Below the pieces are notes generated by a model. That model was not told where the DNA came from. It saw nothing but the letters and a program-made list of their open reading frames with translations, and searched no databases. Both the position numbers and the translations under genes were made by a program. From Rahnella bruchi (lineage in GTDB: Bacteria > Pseudomonadota > Gammaproteobacteria > Enterobacterales > Enterobacteriaceae), in NCBI RefSeq assembly GCF_003614975.1, contig NZ_QZWI01000017.1, positions 1-64,000 on the forward strand: a DNA stretch of 64,000 nt, given 5' to 3'. Numbering within the stretch: the stretch's first letter is position 1; each line of letters opens with the position of its first letter. Below are positions 18,688 through 27,855 of this stretch, in pieces.

Positions 18688-19936
18688 TGTGAATTCCTTT
18701 TACGCGAGTTGCGAAACCGTGTTCAGGCCGGATTTGCGCGGACGGCCTGTGATTGTGTTATCGAACAATGACGGCTGCGTGATTGCCCGTAATGCGCTGG
18801 CGAAAAAGGCGGGGATCCCGATGGGTGCGCCTTTCTTCAAGGCACGCGACGCGATCCGCCAGCACAACGTGGCGGTGTTTTCGTCCAACTACGCGCTGTA
18901 TGCCGACATGTCGAACCGCGTGATGGAAACGCTGGAACGGCTGTCACCCGCGGTGGATATTTATTCTATCGACGAGGCCTTTCTGGATATCACCAATATT
19001 GAAAACTGCATCTCACTGCATGATTTCGGTAAAGAGGTGCAGAAGACCATCTGGAAAGAGACACATCTGTCAGTCGGCGTGGGGATTGCGCCCACCAAAA
19101 CGCTGGCAAAACTGGCGAACTTTGCGGCGAAAACCTGGAAAGGCACCGGTGGTGTGCTGGATTTATCGCAGACAGTCCGTCAGCGAAAATTGATGAATCT
19201 GGTGCCGGTGGAAGAAGTCTGGGGCGTTGGGCGTCGCATCAGCAAGAAGCTCAACATGCTCGGGATCACCACCGCGCTGCAACTGGCAGACTGCCCTTCT
19301 GCGCTGATCCGCAAACATTTCAGCGTGGTACTGGAACGTACCGTGCGCGAGCTGTGCGGCGAATCCTGTCTGGCTTTTGAAGAATCGGTGCCCACCAAGC
19401 AGCAGATTATCTGCTCGCGCTCTTTTGGCGAGCGCATTACGGATTATCAGGATATGCGCGAAGCCATCTGCAATTACGCCGTACGGGCAGCGGAAAAACT
19501 GCGCGGGGAACATCAGTACTGCCGCTACGTGTCGGCGTTTGTGAAAACCAGTCCGCACGATCCTAAAGTGCCCTATTACAGCAATCATGCGGGGATCAAA
19601 CTTCTGACACCGACGCAGGACAGCCGCGATATTCTCGCCGCCGCCGTACGCTGTCTCGAGCAAATTTGGAAACCCGGTTATCGCTATCAGAAAGGCGGCG
19701 TGATGCTGGGCGACTTTTTCAGTCAGGGCGTCGCTCAGCTGAATCTGTTTGATGAATATCAGCCCAAAAGAAACAGCGAACAACTGATGGCGACGCTGGA
19801 CGAGATCCACAAAAAAGGCACCGGCAAAGTCTGGTTCGCCGGTCAGGGGATCCAGCGCGGCTGGTCGATGAAACGCGAAATGCTGTCACCGGCCTATACG
19901 ACAAGGTTTAATGAGCTGGTGAAAGCAAAGGTGTAG
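18671..19936 (+). CDS. umuC: DNA polymerase V catalytic subunit UmuC, 421 aa
   Basis: A Y-family translesion polymerase. Catalytic carboxylates are Asp6 (ALVDVNSF) and Asp101-Glu102 (YSIDEAFLD); the dNTP site is CETVFRPDL and SNNDGCVIARN. The beta-clamp-binding motif QLNLF lies at 356-360, as in E. coli UmuC, and length is normal. It has its own LexA box. In E. coli umuD precedes and overlaps umuC, and UmuD' is required for Pol V; here the upstream gene is a DMT exporter and no umuD is present in the window. UmuD must come from elsewhere or the protein works differently. Confidence 0.95.
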   Translation: MFALVDVNSFYASCETVFRPDLRGRPVIVLSNNDGCVIARNALAKKAGIPMGAPFFKARDAIRQHNVAVFSSNYALYADMSNRVMETLERLSPAVDIYSIDEAFLDITNIENCISLHDFGKEVQKTIWKETHLSVGVGIAPTKTLAKLANFAAKTWKGTGGVLDLSQTVRQRKLMNLVPVEEVWGVGRRISKKLNMLGITTALQLADCPSALIRKHFSVVLERTVRELCGESCLAFEESVPTKQQIICSRSFGERITDYQDMREAICNYAVRAAEKLRGEHQYCRYVSAFVKTSPHDPKVPYYSNHAGIKLLTPTQDSRDILAAAVRCLEQIWKPGYRYQKGGVMLGDFFSQGVAQLNLFDEYQPKRNSEQLMATLDEIHKKGTGKVWFAGQGIQRGWSMKREMLSPAYTTRFNELVKAKV

Positions 19937-19955
19937 TCCGGGCATCACCCGGACT
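19935..19955. terminator. Hairpin at the umuC stop
   Basis: AGTCCGGG, loop CATCA, CCCGGACT: a perfect 8-bp stem that begins within the TAG stop. It has no T tract on either side; it lies between convergent genes. Confidence 0.4.
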
Positions 19956-19973
19956 GTGGATAACCGGCGGGGG

Positions 19974-21002
19974 TTATTTCAGGTTTTCGTTAAAGAACGC
20001 GGTCAGTTTCGCAAAGGGGATCAGATCGGTGCGGTCGTAAAGGTCGACATGACCGGCACCCGGTACGATGTATAACTCTTTCGGCTGGCCCGCACGTTTA
20101 TAGGCATCTTCACTGAATTCTTTTGAATGTGCCTGATCTCCGGTGATAAACAGCATCGGACGCGGCGAAATAGTCTCAATATCGTTGAACGGATAGAAGT
20201 TCATGAATTTTACGTTGCTGGTCAGCGTCGGGTGCGTCGTCAGCGCGGAAGATGATCCTGCTGGCGTAAACTCACCGCGCGGCGTGCGATAGAAATCGTA
20301 AAACTCTTTCTCAATGGGTGAAGAATTTTCATCAATTTTATGCGGTGTGCCGCTGGTGTATTTCGTTTCGCCACCGGTGAACTCGCTGTAACGTTGCTCT
20401 GCCGCCTCGGCAATGATCTGTTTACGCTGCACAAGGGTTAACGAATTATTGAGCGCGTGACGATTTGCCGACCCCATGTCATACATGCTGACCGTCGCAA
20501 TCGCTTTCATACGCGGATCAATTTTTGCCGCACTGATAACGAAACTGCCGCTGCCACAAATTCCCAGTACCCCGATGCGGTTTCTGTCGATGTACGGGCG
20601 CGTCCCGAGGTAATCCACAGCGGCGCTGAAATCCTCTGCATAGATATCCGGCGCGACAGCATTGCGCGGTTTACCTTCGCTTTCGCCCCAGAAAGAGATG
20701 TCTATCGCCAGCGTCACAAATCCCTGCTCGGCAAGCTTTTGCGCATACAGATTGGAACTCTGTTCTTTCACCGCCCCCATGGGATGACCAATGACAATGG
20801 CCGGATTTTTCGCGCTTTTATTCATGCCTTTTGGCATAAAAAGATTGCCGGTCACATTCATCTGATACTGGTTTTTAAACGTCACCTTTTGCTGAGTCAC
20901 TTTATCGCTTTTATAAAAGTTATCTGCACCGTTGGACATATCGGCGGCTGTTGCAGCAAATGAGCTGACAAACAGCCCTAACAACATCGTTAACACTCTC
21001 AT
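19974..21002 (-). CDS. Secreted alpha/beta hydrolase, dienelactone-hydrolase-like, 342 aa
   Basis: The N-terminus MRVLTMLLGLFVSSFAATAAD is a Sec signal peptide with cleavage near ATA-AD, so the enzyme acts in the periplasm. The core is an alpha/beta hydrolase: AIVIGHPMGAVKEQ (oxyanion region), nucleophile elbow LGICGSGSF with a Cys in the nucleophile position, acid in LFITGDQAHSKEF and catalytic His in VPGAGHVDLYDR. A Cys nucleophile is typical of dienelactone hydrolases. It lies 68 bases after an MFS exporter gene on the same strand and may share the LysR at 22498 as regulator. Substrate unknown. Confidence 0.8.
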   Translation of the reverse strand: MRVLTMLLGLFVSSFAATAADMSNGADNFYKSDKVTQQKVTFKNQYQMNVTGNLFMPKGMNKSAKNPAIVIGHPMGAVKEQSSNLYAQKLAEQGFVTLAIDISFWGESEGKPRNAVAPDIYAEDFSAAVDYLGTRPYIDRNRIGVLGICGSGSFVISAAKIDPRMKAIATVSMYDMGSANRHALNNSLTLVQRKQIIAEAAEQRYSEFTGGETKYTSGTPHKIDENSSPIEKEFYDFYRTPRGEFTPAGSSSALTTHPTLTSNVKFMNFYPFNDIETISPRPMLFITGDQAHSKEFSEDAYKRAGQPKELYIVPGAGHVDLYDRTDLIPFAKLTAFFNENLK

Positions 21003-21070
21003 GGAATTATCCTTAATCAGGTATTGCGGTGAATGGACATCAGTTCATCCGGTTAAAAATACTTGTGTGG

Positions 21071-22258
21071 TCAATGGTCATTGCGGGAAGTGATAAACGT
21101 CAGTCCGGACGCCAGTGCCAGCAATGCGGCGCTGACAATAAACGTGCTTTGCCAGCCGATATGGTCAAAGGCGACTCCGCCTAAGGTCGAACCCAGCGCA
21201 ATCGACAGTTGCACCACAGCGACCATCAGCCCGCCCCCGGCTTCGGCATTATTGGGGAAGGTTCTCGCCACCCAGGACCACCAGCCGACCGGTGCTGCCG
21301 TTGCCACCAGCCCCCATAACGCCAGCAGAATGATCACGATCCCGGACGAATGGCCAAGAACCATCAGCATGACGGCGATGAAGGCCATCAGCAGTGGGAT
21401 CACCATGAGCGTGAGATAGAAACGCTTATTCAGAAACGTGCCGATCAGTAATGTCCCGGCAAAACCCGCGACGCCAATCGCCAGCAAAATGAGGGACAGC
21501 ATCTCTGCACTGACCCGTGTGACGGTTTCCAGGAACGGGCGGATATAGGTAAACAGCGCAAACTGCCCCATAAAGAAAATCCCGCACGCAGCCATACCCG
21601 CCAGCACTAAAGGATTTTTGAATAACCGAAAGACGTTCGCTGCAGAATTTTTCCTGCTTTCCGGCGCCATAGAAGGCAGGCTGATCCACTGCCAGATAAA
21701 GGCGATCAGTGCGACAGGCACGAGACACAAAAAGGCACCGCGCCAGCCAATGACGCCTCCCAGATAACTGCCCAGCGGTGCGGCGACCACAGTTGCCAGC
21801 GCATTACCGCCGTTGAAAATAGCCAGTGCGCGGGAAACCTGATCCTGAGGAACCAGCCGCATTGCGACAGCGGCCGACATGGACCAGAATCCGCCAATGG
21901 CTACGCCGATCAGGGCTCGCCCGATCATGTAAGTCGTATAGCCTGGCGCTAAAGCAATCAGCCCGCCGGAAAAGGCCATCAGAAGCGTCAGTCCTAAAAG
22001 CAGCGCCTTGCGGTTGACGTTACCGGCCAACCGGGAGATCGACAGGCTGGTTAACACCGCCAGTCCACCGGAGATGGCAATCCCCTGTCCGGCCAACCCT
22101 TCACTGACGCCCAAATCGCGGGCAACCGGTGACAGCAAACTCACCGGCATAAACTCAGATGCCACCAGCGCAAATACGCACATCGTTATCGCCCAGACCC
22201 CGTTCCAGTGCGCGGCCGGAGTCTGGTTCATAAAATCTTTCTCTGCTGCTGTCGTCAC
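21071..22258 (-). CDS. MFS exporter, NepI-like, 395 aa
   Basis: A twelve-helix drug:H+ antiporter-1 type MFS protein. The N-terminal region (VASEFMPVSLLSPVARDLGV, then GGFWSMSAAVAMRLVP) closely follows E. coli NepI, the purine-ribonucleoside exporter, so export of nucleosides or similar small molecules is plausible. The start is a GTG with AAGGA seven bases upstream; an ATG nine codons in is the alternative. It is divergent from a LysR gene, the likely regulator. Confidence 0.8.
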   Translation of the reverse strand: MTTAAEKDFMNQTPAAHWNGVWAITMCVFALVASEFMPVSLLSPVARDLGVSEGLAGQGIAISGGLAVLTSLSISRLAGNVNRKALLLGLTLLMAFSGGLIALAPGYTTYMIGRALIGVAIGGFWSMSAAVAMRLVPQDQVSRALAIFNGGNALATVVAAPLGSYLGGVIGWRGAFLCLVPVALIAFIWQWISLPSMAPESRKNSAANVFRLFKNPLVLAGMAACGIFFMGQFALFTYIRPFLETVTRVSAEMLSLILLAIGVAGFAGTLLIGTFLNKRFYLTLMVIPLLMAFIAVMLMVLGHSSGIVIILLALWGLVATAAPVGWWSWVARTFPNNAEAGGGLMVAVVQLSIALGSTLGGVAFDHIGWQSTFIVSAALLALASGLTFITSRNDH

Positions 22259-22497
22259 TTGTGATCCTTTTTTCGTTCTGCAGGATGAATTTTTGGCAAA
22301 CCGGTGCCGTGTCTTATTCGTGAGAATAAAAACAAAAATATCATGGGGTTAATCGAATAAGATGAAGGGTTTTTTATCCCGGTTCTTTCGTATTCCGGCT
22401 TGCGAAAAATTCTACACGATGGGTATAGTCTTACTAGGTAATGAATCCTTAATGAGGCTATAAGCTCAGCTTATTAATCGAATTTGAAGAAGGTGCG

Positions 22498-23388
22498 ATG
22501 AAACGTAATCTCAATGACCTTATTGCTTTCGTGGCCGTTGCCCGCGAAGGCAGTTTCACCCGCGCGGCAGCGCAGCTGGGTGTCACGCAGCCCGCCCTCA
22601 GCCAGACCATTACCGCGCTGGAAAACCGCATGGATATCCGTCTGCTGACGCGGACCACGCGCAATGTGTCGCCGACGGCAGCGGGCGAGCGGTTATTGCA
22701 AGCCATCGGCAGCCGTTTTGATGAGATTGAAGCGGAACTCGACATGCTGACAGAAATGCGCGACAAACCAGCAGGTACAGTGCGCATCACCTGTGGCCCG
22801 CATGTTCTTTCATCCATTCTGTTACCGAAGTTATCAGCACTGCTGCGCGAATATCCCGACATAAAACTGGAGTTCGATGCGAACCACGGTTTTCGCAACA
22901 TTGTGGCTGACCGGTTTGACGCAGGTGTGCGACTGGGTGACACCATTGATAAAGATATGATTGCCATGCCGATAACCCCTCAGTTGCGCATGGCCGCGGT
23001 GGCATCGCCGGAGTATTTGCGTTCATACGCTATCCCCCTCATGCCGCAGGATTTGCTACACCATAACTGCATGAATATGCGGATGGCGACGTCAGGCGGG
23101 CTGTATGTCTGGGAGTTCGATAACGATGAGGGGCCGGTCAATGTGCGTGTTAACGGACAGCTGACATTCAATACTTCTGCACCGATGGTCGACGCGGCAT
23201 TAGCCGGGCTGGGGGTCGCGTTTTTACCGGAAGAAGAGTTCGAACCCTATATTGCGCAAGGGCGTCTGATACGCTTTCTGGAACCTTATTGCCTGCCTTT
23301 TCCCGGTTATTACCTCTATTACCCGAGCAGAAAACAGCATTCGCCGGCATTCTCACTGGTGATGGAGGCATTGAAAATGGGGAATTAA
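22498..23388 (+). CDS. LysR-family transcriptional regulator, 296 aa
   Basis: N-terminal HTH (SFTRAAAQLGVTQPALSQTI, about residues 19-38) and a LysR substrate-binding domain. The C-terminal [18 protein letters not shown] marks it as a close relative of the LysR at 2460. It is divergent from the NepI-like MFS gene across 239 bases, in which LysR-type T-N11-A sites would be expected; I could not single one out. GAAGGTGCG before the ATG is an adequate ribosome site. Confidence 0.9.
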   Translation: MKRNLNDLIAFVAVAREGSFTRAAAQLGVTQPALSQTITALENRMDIRLLTRTTRNVSPTAAGERLLQAIGSRFDEIEAELDMLTEMRDKPAGTVRITCGPHVLSSILLPKLSALLREYPDIKLEFDANHGFRNIVADRFDAGVRLGDTIDKDMIAMPITPQLRMAAVASPEYLRSYAIPLMPQDLLHHNCMNMRMATSGGLYVWEFDNDEGPVNVRVNGQLTFNTSAPMVDAALAGLGVAFLPEEEFEPYIAQGRLIRFLEPYCLPFPGYYLYYPSRKQHSPAFSLVMEALKMGN

Positions 23389-23445
23389 CCCCTCCCTGCC
23401 GGTCAGTCCATCAGAAGTGACCGGGCTTTTGGCCTGATCTGCCCC

Positions 23446-23459
23446 GTGATCTAACTCAC
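23446..23459. promoter_or_regulatory. CRP site upstream of btsT
   Basis: GTGATCTAACTCAC has the CRP core GTGA-N6-TCAC. It precedes the BtsR-like repeats by 28 bases. E. coli btsT is likewise under cAMP-CRP control. Confidence 0.7.
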
Positions 23460-23487
23460 AGATTTCCCTGCATTAATCTCCCCCTGA

Positions 23488-23535
23488 ACCGCTCATCCTG
23501 CTTAACAACCGCTTATCTCCCTCTGTGACCGCTAA
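23488..23535. promoter_or_regulatory. Three direct repeats, probable BtsR binding sites
   Basis: ACCGCTCA (23488), ACCGCTTA (23508) and ACCGCTAA (23528) recur at exactly 20-bp steps upstream of btsT. The E. coli BtsR target is a pair of ACC(G/A)CT(C/T)A repeats. A third copy and the even spacing, two helical turns, are notable. Confidence 0.82.
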
Positions 23536-23701
23536 CCAAGTTTCCTGCTTCTGTCAGTAGGAATTTGGCACCCTATGCGTGCAATTAACGTGCGCAACAA
23601 ACATGCACAAGTCAACAGGTTCCCCGCTCTCTGACAGCAATCCTTAATAAAGAAAACAGAGAGGGGTATTTCGTCATTTTTTCAAAATAACCGGGTTATT
23701 T

Positions 23702-25855
23702 ATGAATAAAAAAACATTACTCAGGCATATACCGTGGATGATTGTGGCCCTCCTCGGTGCGTGCTGTCTGGGCGTCGTCGCCCTGCGGCGGGGTGAAAAC
23801 ATCAGCGCCTTATGGATAGTCGTGGCGTCTGTTTCGGTTTATCTGGTGGCTTACCGCTATTACAGCCTGTATATCGCGCAAAAGGTCATGAAACTTGACC
23901 CTTCGCGCGCGACGCCAGCGGTGATCAACAATGACGGTCTGAACTACGTGCCGACCAACCGCAACGTGCTGTTCGGCCATCATTTTGCCGCCATCGCCGG
24001 TGCCGGTCCGTTAGTCGGTCCGGTGCTCGCCGCGCAGATGGGGTATCTGCCGGGCGTGCTGTGGCTGCTGGCCGGTGTGGTTCTGGCCGGTGCGGTGCAG
24101 GACTTCATGGTGCTGTTCATCTCTTCACGCCGTAACGGCGCGTCTCTGGGCGAGATGATCAAAGAAGAAATGGGGCCGGTGCCGGGGACTATCGCGCTGT
24201 TCGGTTGCTTCCTGATCATGATTATTATTCTGGCGGTGCTGGCACTCATCGTGGTGAAAGCGCTGGCGGAAAGCCCGTGGGGCGTGTTTACCGTGTGCTC
24301 AACGGTGCCGATTGCGCTGTTTATGGGCATCTACATGCGCTTTATCCGGCCAGGGCGCGTGGGTGAAATCTCGGTCATTGGCGTTATCCTGCTGGTCGCT
24401 GCCATCTATTTCGGTGGCGTGATCGCCCGCGATCCGTACTGGGGTCCGGCGCTGACGTTCAAAGACACCACCATCACCTTTACGTTGATTGGCTATGCGT
24501 TTGTCTCCGCCCTGCTGCCGGTCTGGCTGATTCTGGCACCGCGTGACTATCTGGCGACCTTCCTGAAAATCGGCGTGATTGTCGGGCTGGCGATCGGGAT
24601 CGTTATCCTCAATCCTGAGCTGAAAATGCCTGCGCTGACGCAGTACATCGACGGCACGGGGCCGTTGTGGAAAGGCGCGCTGTTCCCGTTCCTGTTTATT
24701 ACCATTGCCTGCGGGGCGGTTTCCGGGTTCCATGCGCTGATTGCCTCCGGTACCACACCTAAACTGCTGGCCTGCGAAACCGATGCGCGGTTTATCGGTT
24801 ACGGCGCGATGCTGATGGAATCCTTTGTGGCGGTGATGGCGCTGGTTGCAGCATCCATCATCGAGCCGGGTCTGTACTTTGCGATGAATACCCCGCCAGC
24901 CGGGCTAGGCATCACCATGCCAAACCTGCACGAACTGGGGGGCGAAAATGCACCGATGATCCTGGCGCAGCTGAAAGATGTCACGGCGCATGCGGCGGCG
25001 ACCGTCAGTTCATGGGGATTTGTGATTTCGCCTGAACAGATTATGCAGACCGCGAAAGACATCGGTGAGCCGTCAGTGCTGAACCGTGCGGGTGGCGCAC
25101 CAACGCTGGCTGTCGGGATTGCACATGTGTTCCATAAGATCATGCCGCTGGCGGATATGGGCTTCTGGTATCACTTCGGTATTCTGTTTGAAGCACTGTT
25201 TATCCTGACCGCACTGGATGCCGGGACGCGTTCCGGCCGATTTATGTTGCAGGATTTGCTGGGTAACTTTGTGCCGTTCCTGAAGAAAACCGATTCGCTG
25301 GTCGCCGGGATTATCGGCACCGCCGGTTGTGTCGGCCTGTGGGGGTATCTGCTGTATCAGGGCGTGGTCGATCCGCTGGGCGGCGTGAAAAGCCTGTGGC
25401 CGCTGTTCGGGATTTCAAACCAGATGCTGGCTGCCGTGGCGCTTATCCTCGCCACTGTGGTTCTGGTCAAGATGAAACGCACCAAGTACATCTGGGTCAC
25501 GATGGTGCCTGCCATCTGGTTGCTGATTTGCACCACCTGGGCGCTGGGTCTGAAACTGTTCAGCACCAATGCGCAGATGGAAGGCTTCTTCTACATGGCC
25601 GGTCAGTACAAAGAACGCATTTCTGCTGGCGGCGAGAACCTGACACCGGAACAAATCAGCAATATGCATCATATTGTTATCAACAACTACACCAACGCCG
25701 GGCTGAGTATTTTGTTCCTGATTGTGGTGTACAGCATCATTTTTTACGGGATCCGTGCCTGCCTTCAGGCTCGTAAAACCGACAACCGCACCGATAACGA
25801 AACCCCTTACGTGCCGGTTCCGGCAGAAGGAATAAAAACCGTCTCCGGTCACTAA
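23702..25855 (+). CDS. btsT: Pyruvate:H+ symporter BtsT (CstA family), 717 aa
   Basis: An inner-membrane carbon-starvation-family transporter with many helices. The CstA signature NVLFGHHFAAIAGAGPLVGP is present near residue 85, and length equals E. coli BtsT/YjiY (about 716), which takes up pyruvate at high affinity. A CRP site and three BtsR-like repeats lie upstream, and yjiX and yjiA follow in the same order as in E. coli. The BtsS-BtsR genes are encoded just downstream on the other strand. CstA itself is the alternative, but the YjiY-like N-terminus (MNKKTLLRHIPWMIVALLGA) and context favour BtsT. Confidence 0.93.
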   Translation: MNKKTLLRHIPWMIVALLGACCLGVVALRRGENISALWIVVASVSVYLVAYRYYSLYIAQKVMKLDPSRATPAVINNDGLNYVPTNRNVLFGHHFAAIAGAGPLVGPVLAAQMGYLPGVLWLLAGVVLAGAVQDFMVLFISSRRNGASLGEMIKEEMGPVPGTIALFGCFLIMIIILAVLALIVVKALAESPWGVFTVCSTVPIALFMGIYMRFIRPGRVGEISVIGVILLVAAIYFGGVIARDPYWGPALTFKDTTITFTLIGYAFVSALLPVWLILAPRDYLATFLKIGVIVGLAIGIVILNPELKMPALTQYIDGTGPLWKGALFPFLFITIACGAVSGFHALIASGTTPKLLACETDARFIGYGAMLMESFVAVMALVAASIIEPGLYFAMNTPPAGLGITMPNLHELGGENAPMILAQLKDVTAHAAATVSSWGFVISPEQIMQTAKDIGEPSVLNRAGGAPTLAVGIAHVFHKIMPLADMGFWYHFGILFEALFILTALDAGTRSGRFMLQDLLGNFVPFLKKTDSLVAGIIGTAGCVGLWGYLLYQGVVDPLGGVKSLWPLFGISNQMLAAVALILATVVLVKMKRTKYIWVTMVPAIWLLICTTWALGLKLFSTNAQMEGFFYMAGQYKERISAGGENLTPEQISNMHHIVINNYTNAGLSILFLIVVYSIIFYGIRACLQARKTDNRTDNETPYVPVPAEGIKTVSGH

Positions 25856-25866
25856 CCGTTCGCCTG

Positions 25867-25891
25867 AAAGCCCTGCATACGCTGGGCTTTT
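25867..25891 (+). terminator. Attenuator-like hairpin between btsT and yjiX
   Basis: AAAGCCC and GGGCTTT form a 7-bp stem followed by a short T run, in the 60-base gap. Partial termination here would lower yjiX/yjiA expression relative to btsT. Confidence 0.6.
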
Positions 25892-25915
25892 CCACACAGA
25901 TTCAGAGGAGTACGT

Positions 25916-26119
25916 ATGTTTGACAACTTAGGTGCGGCGAAGAAATATCTCGGTCAGGCCGCACGTATGCTGGTGGGCATACCGGATTACGACACCTACG
26001 TTCTGCATATACAAACTAACCACCCGGACACCACGCCGATGACCTACGAGGAGTTTTTCCGCGAACGTCAGCAGGCACGGTACGGCGGGGACGGTAAAGG
26101 TGGAATGCGTTGTTGCTAG
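25916..26119 (+). CDS. yjiX: YbdD/YjiX-family small protein, 67 aa
   Basis: A small basic protein that follows cstA-type transporters throughout the enterobacteria. Recognisable are [32 protein letters not shown] and the Cys-ending tail GMRCC. GAGGAG precedes the ATG. Its function is not established; constant pairing with CstA/BtsT suggests a role with the transporter. Confidence 0.9.
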   Translation: MFDNLGAAKKYLGQAARMLVGIPDYDTYVLHIQTNHPDTTPMTYEEFFRERQQARYGGDGKGGMRCC

Positions 26120-26148
26120 AGGATGCGGCCTATGAAGAGGAATGAACC

Positions 26149-27120
26149 ATGACACCGATTGCAGTCACAGTATTAACCGGTTTTTTGGGTGCCGGGAAAA
26201 CTACGCTTTTGCGCCAGATTCTGCATACGCAGCAAGAGATAAAAATTGCGGTCATTGAGAATGAATTTGGCGAGATGCCAATCGATAACCAGCTGATTGG
26301 CGACCGCGCCACGCGTATCACTACGCTGTCCAACGGTTGTATCTGTTGCACCCGTTCGGGCGAACTGGAAGCCGCGCTGCTGGATTTGCTCGACAGCGTG
26401 GATAAAGGCGATGTGCAGTTTGACCGGCTGATGATTGAATGCACCGGCATGGCCGATCCCGGCCCGATCCTCCAGGCGTTTTTCGCCCATGAGGTTATCT
26501 GTGAACGTTATATTTTAGACGGCGTTATCACGCTGGTGGATGCCGTTCATGCCATGTCACAGCTGGATCAGTTCCCGCTGGCGCAGTCGCAGATTGGGTA
26601 TGCCGATCGCATTCTGCTGACCAAAACGGATGTGTCCGGTGAATGCCCGGCACTGACGGAACGGCTGCAACGCATTAATGCCCGCGCACCGGTATATAAA
26701 ATGGTGCAGGGCGATATCGATCCGGCGCTGCTGTTTGATACCCGCGGGTTTATGCTGGAAGAAAATGTGGTCGCCGCCAGACCGCTGTTCCATCGCGTTG
26801 CGACGGAGCAAAACACCGTTTCCTCGATTGTGGTGGAACTGGATTATCCGGTGGCGCTGACGGCAATATCGAAAGTGATGGAAGAACTGCTGGCCAGTTT
26901 TGCCGACAATCTGATGCGCTACAAAGGGATGTTGTGGATAGAAGACCAGCCATGCCGCCTGCTGTTTCAGGGCGTGCAGCGGCTGTACAGTGCTGACTGG
27001 GACCGCCCGTGGCAACTGGACGAAACACCGCGCAGCGCGTTAGTGTTTATCGGCACGAAGTTGCCTGAAACCGAAATCCGCAGTGCCTTTGCCCGGCTGC
27101 GCCCCGTCAGCTCAGTCTGA
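26149..27120 (+). CDS. yjiA: COG0523 GTPase YjiA, 323 aa
   Basis: A metal-binding G3E-family P-loop GTPase. Walker A is GFLGAGKTT (residues 11-19), the conserved CxCC motif is NGCICC (Cys64, Cys66, Cys67), and the guanine-specificity motif is LTKTD. The C-terminal CobW-C domain includes RYKGMLWIEDQP. Family members bind transition metals and act as metallochaperones; YjiA's own client is not known. It ends the btsT-yjiX-yjiA operon and faces btsR 15 bases away. Confidence 0.92.
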   Translation: MTPIAVTVLTGFLGAGKTTLLRQILHTQQEIKIAVIENEFGEMPIDNQLIGDRATRITTLSNGCICCTRSGELEAALLDLLDSVDKGDVQFDRLMIECTGMADPGPILQAFFAHEVICERYILDGVITLVDAVHAMSQLDQFPLAQSQIGYADRILLTKTDVSGECPALTERLQRINARAPVYKMVQGDIDPALLFDTRGFMLEENVVAARPLFHRVATEQNTVSSIVVELDYPVALTAISKVMEELLASFADNLMRYKGMLWIEDQPCRLLFQGVQRLYSADWDRPWQLDETPRSALVFIGTKLPETEIRSAFARLRPVSSV

Positions 27121-27135
27121 AAAAACCGGCGGGGA

Positions 27136-27855
27136 TTACAACCCCACCGTCTCTTTTAACGATTTCAGATACCGGCGGCTGACCGGCACAATCTGTCCAT
27201 CGCGCAGTAAAAGTTCCGCCTGATTCTTATCCTCAAGGCGGATTTCCTTCAGATAATCCATATTCACCAGATACTGCCGGTGACAACGTAACAGCGGTGT
27301 GCGGACTTCCAGCGTGCGCAATGTCAGTTCCGTGAAGGTCTCTTTGCCATCCTGCCCGGTCACGTACACCCCGCCAATCCGGCTGCTGACATAGGCCACA
27401 TCTTCCATTTGCAGTAACCAGATACGGTTACTGCTGAGGCAGGGAATAAACTTCAGCGGCTGCTGAAATTGCGGCAGCAGGGAAATATCCTTTTCCTGAT
27501 AACCAAGACGTAACCTCGCCAGGGTTTTCTGTAGCCGCGCAGTCTGGATCGGTTTAAGCAGATAATCAAACGCGCACTGCTCAAACGCCTGCACCGCGTA
27601 CTCCTCAAAGGCGGTAAGAAATACGATATGCGGGCGATGTTCTTGATCCAGCATACCGACCATTTCCAGTCCGCTGATACGCGGCATTTGAATATCCAGA
27701 AACACAATCTCGGGGCGGATTTTATGGATCATGCCGATAGCTTCAATGGCGTTATTACATTCACCGACAATTTCAATGTCGCTTTCATCCTCAAGCAGCA
27801 GGCGCAAGTTCTCCAGCGCCAGCGGCTCATCATCGATAATCAGAACTCGTAACAT
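27136..27855 (-). CDS. btsR: LytTR response regulator BtsR, 239 aa
   Basis: A receiver domain (residues 1-120) with acidic pocket DDE (8-10), phosphoacceptor Asp54 in FLDIQMP, Thr in FLTAFEEY and Lys in LLKPIQ, followed by a LytTR DNA-binding domain (about 140-239; [26 protein letters not shown]). In E. coli BtsR activates btsT in response to pyruvate. Its start overlaps the btsS end by 16 bases. The repeats at 23488 are its probable target. Confidence 0.93.
   Translation of the reverse strand: MLRVLIIDDEPLALENLRLLLEDESDIEIVGECNNAIEAIGMIHKIRPEIVFLDIQMPRISGLEMVGMLDQEHRPHIVFLTAFEEYAVQAFEQCAFDYLLKPIQTARLQKTLARLRLGYQEKDISLLPQFQQPLKFIPCLSSNRIWLLQMEDVAYVSSRIGGVYVTGQDGKETFTELTLRTLEVRTPLLRCHRQYLVNMDYLKEIRLEDKNQAELLLRDGQIVPVSRRYLKSLKETVGL

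Noticed and set aside
23488-23535. The ACCGCT repeats as a CRISPR or tandem repeat array
   Set aside because: Only three 8-bp units, with position before btsT and sequence fitting BtsR sites.
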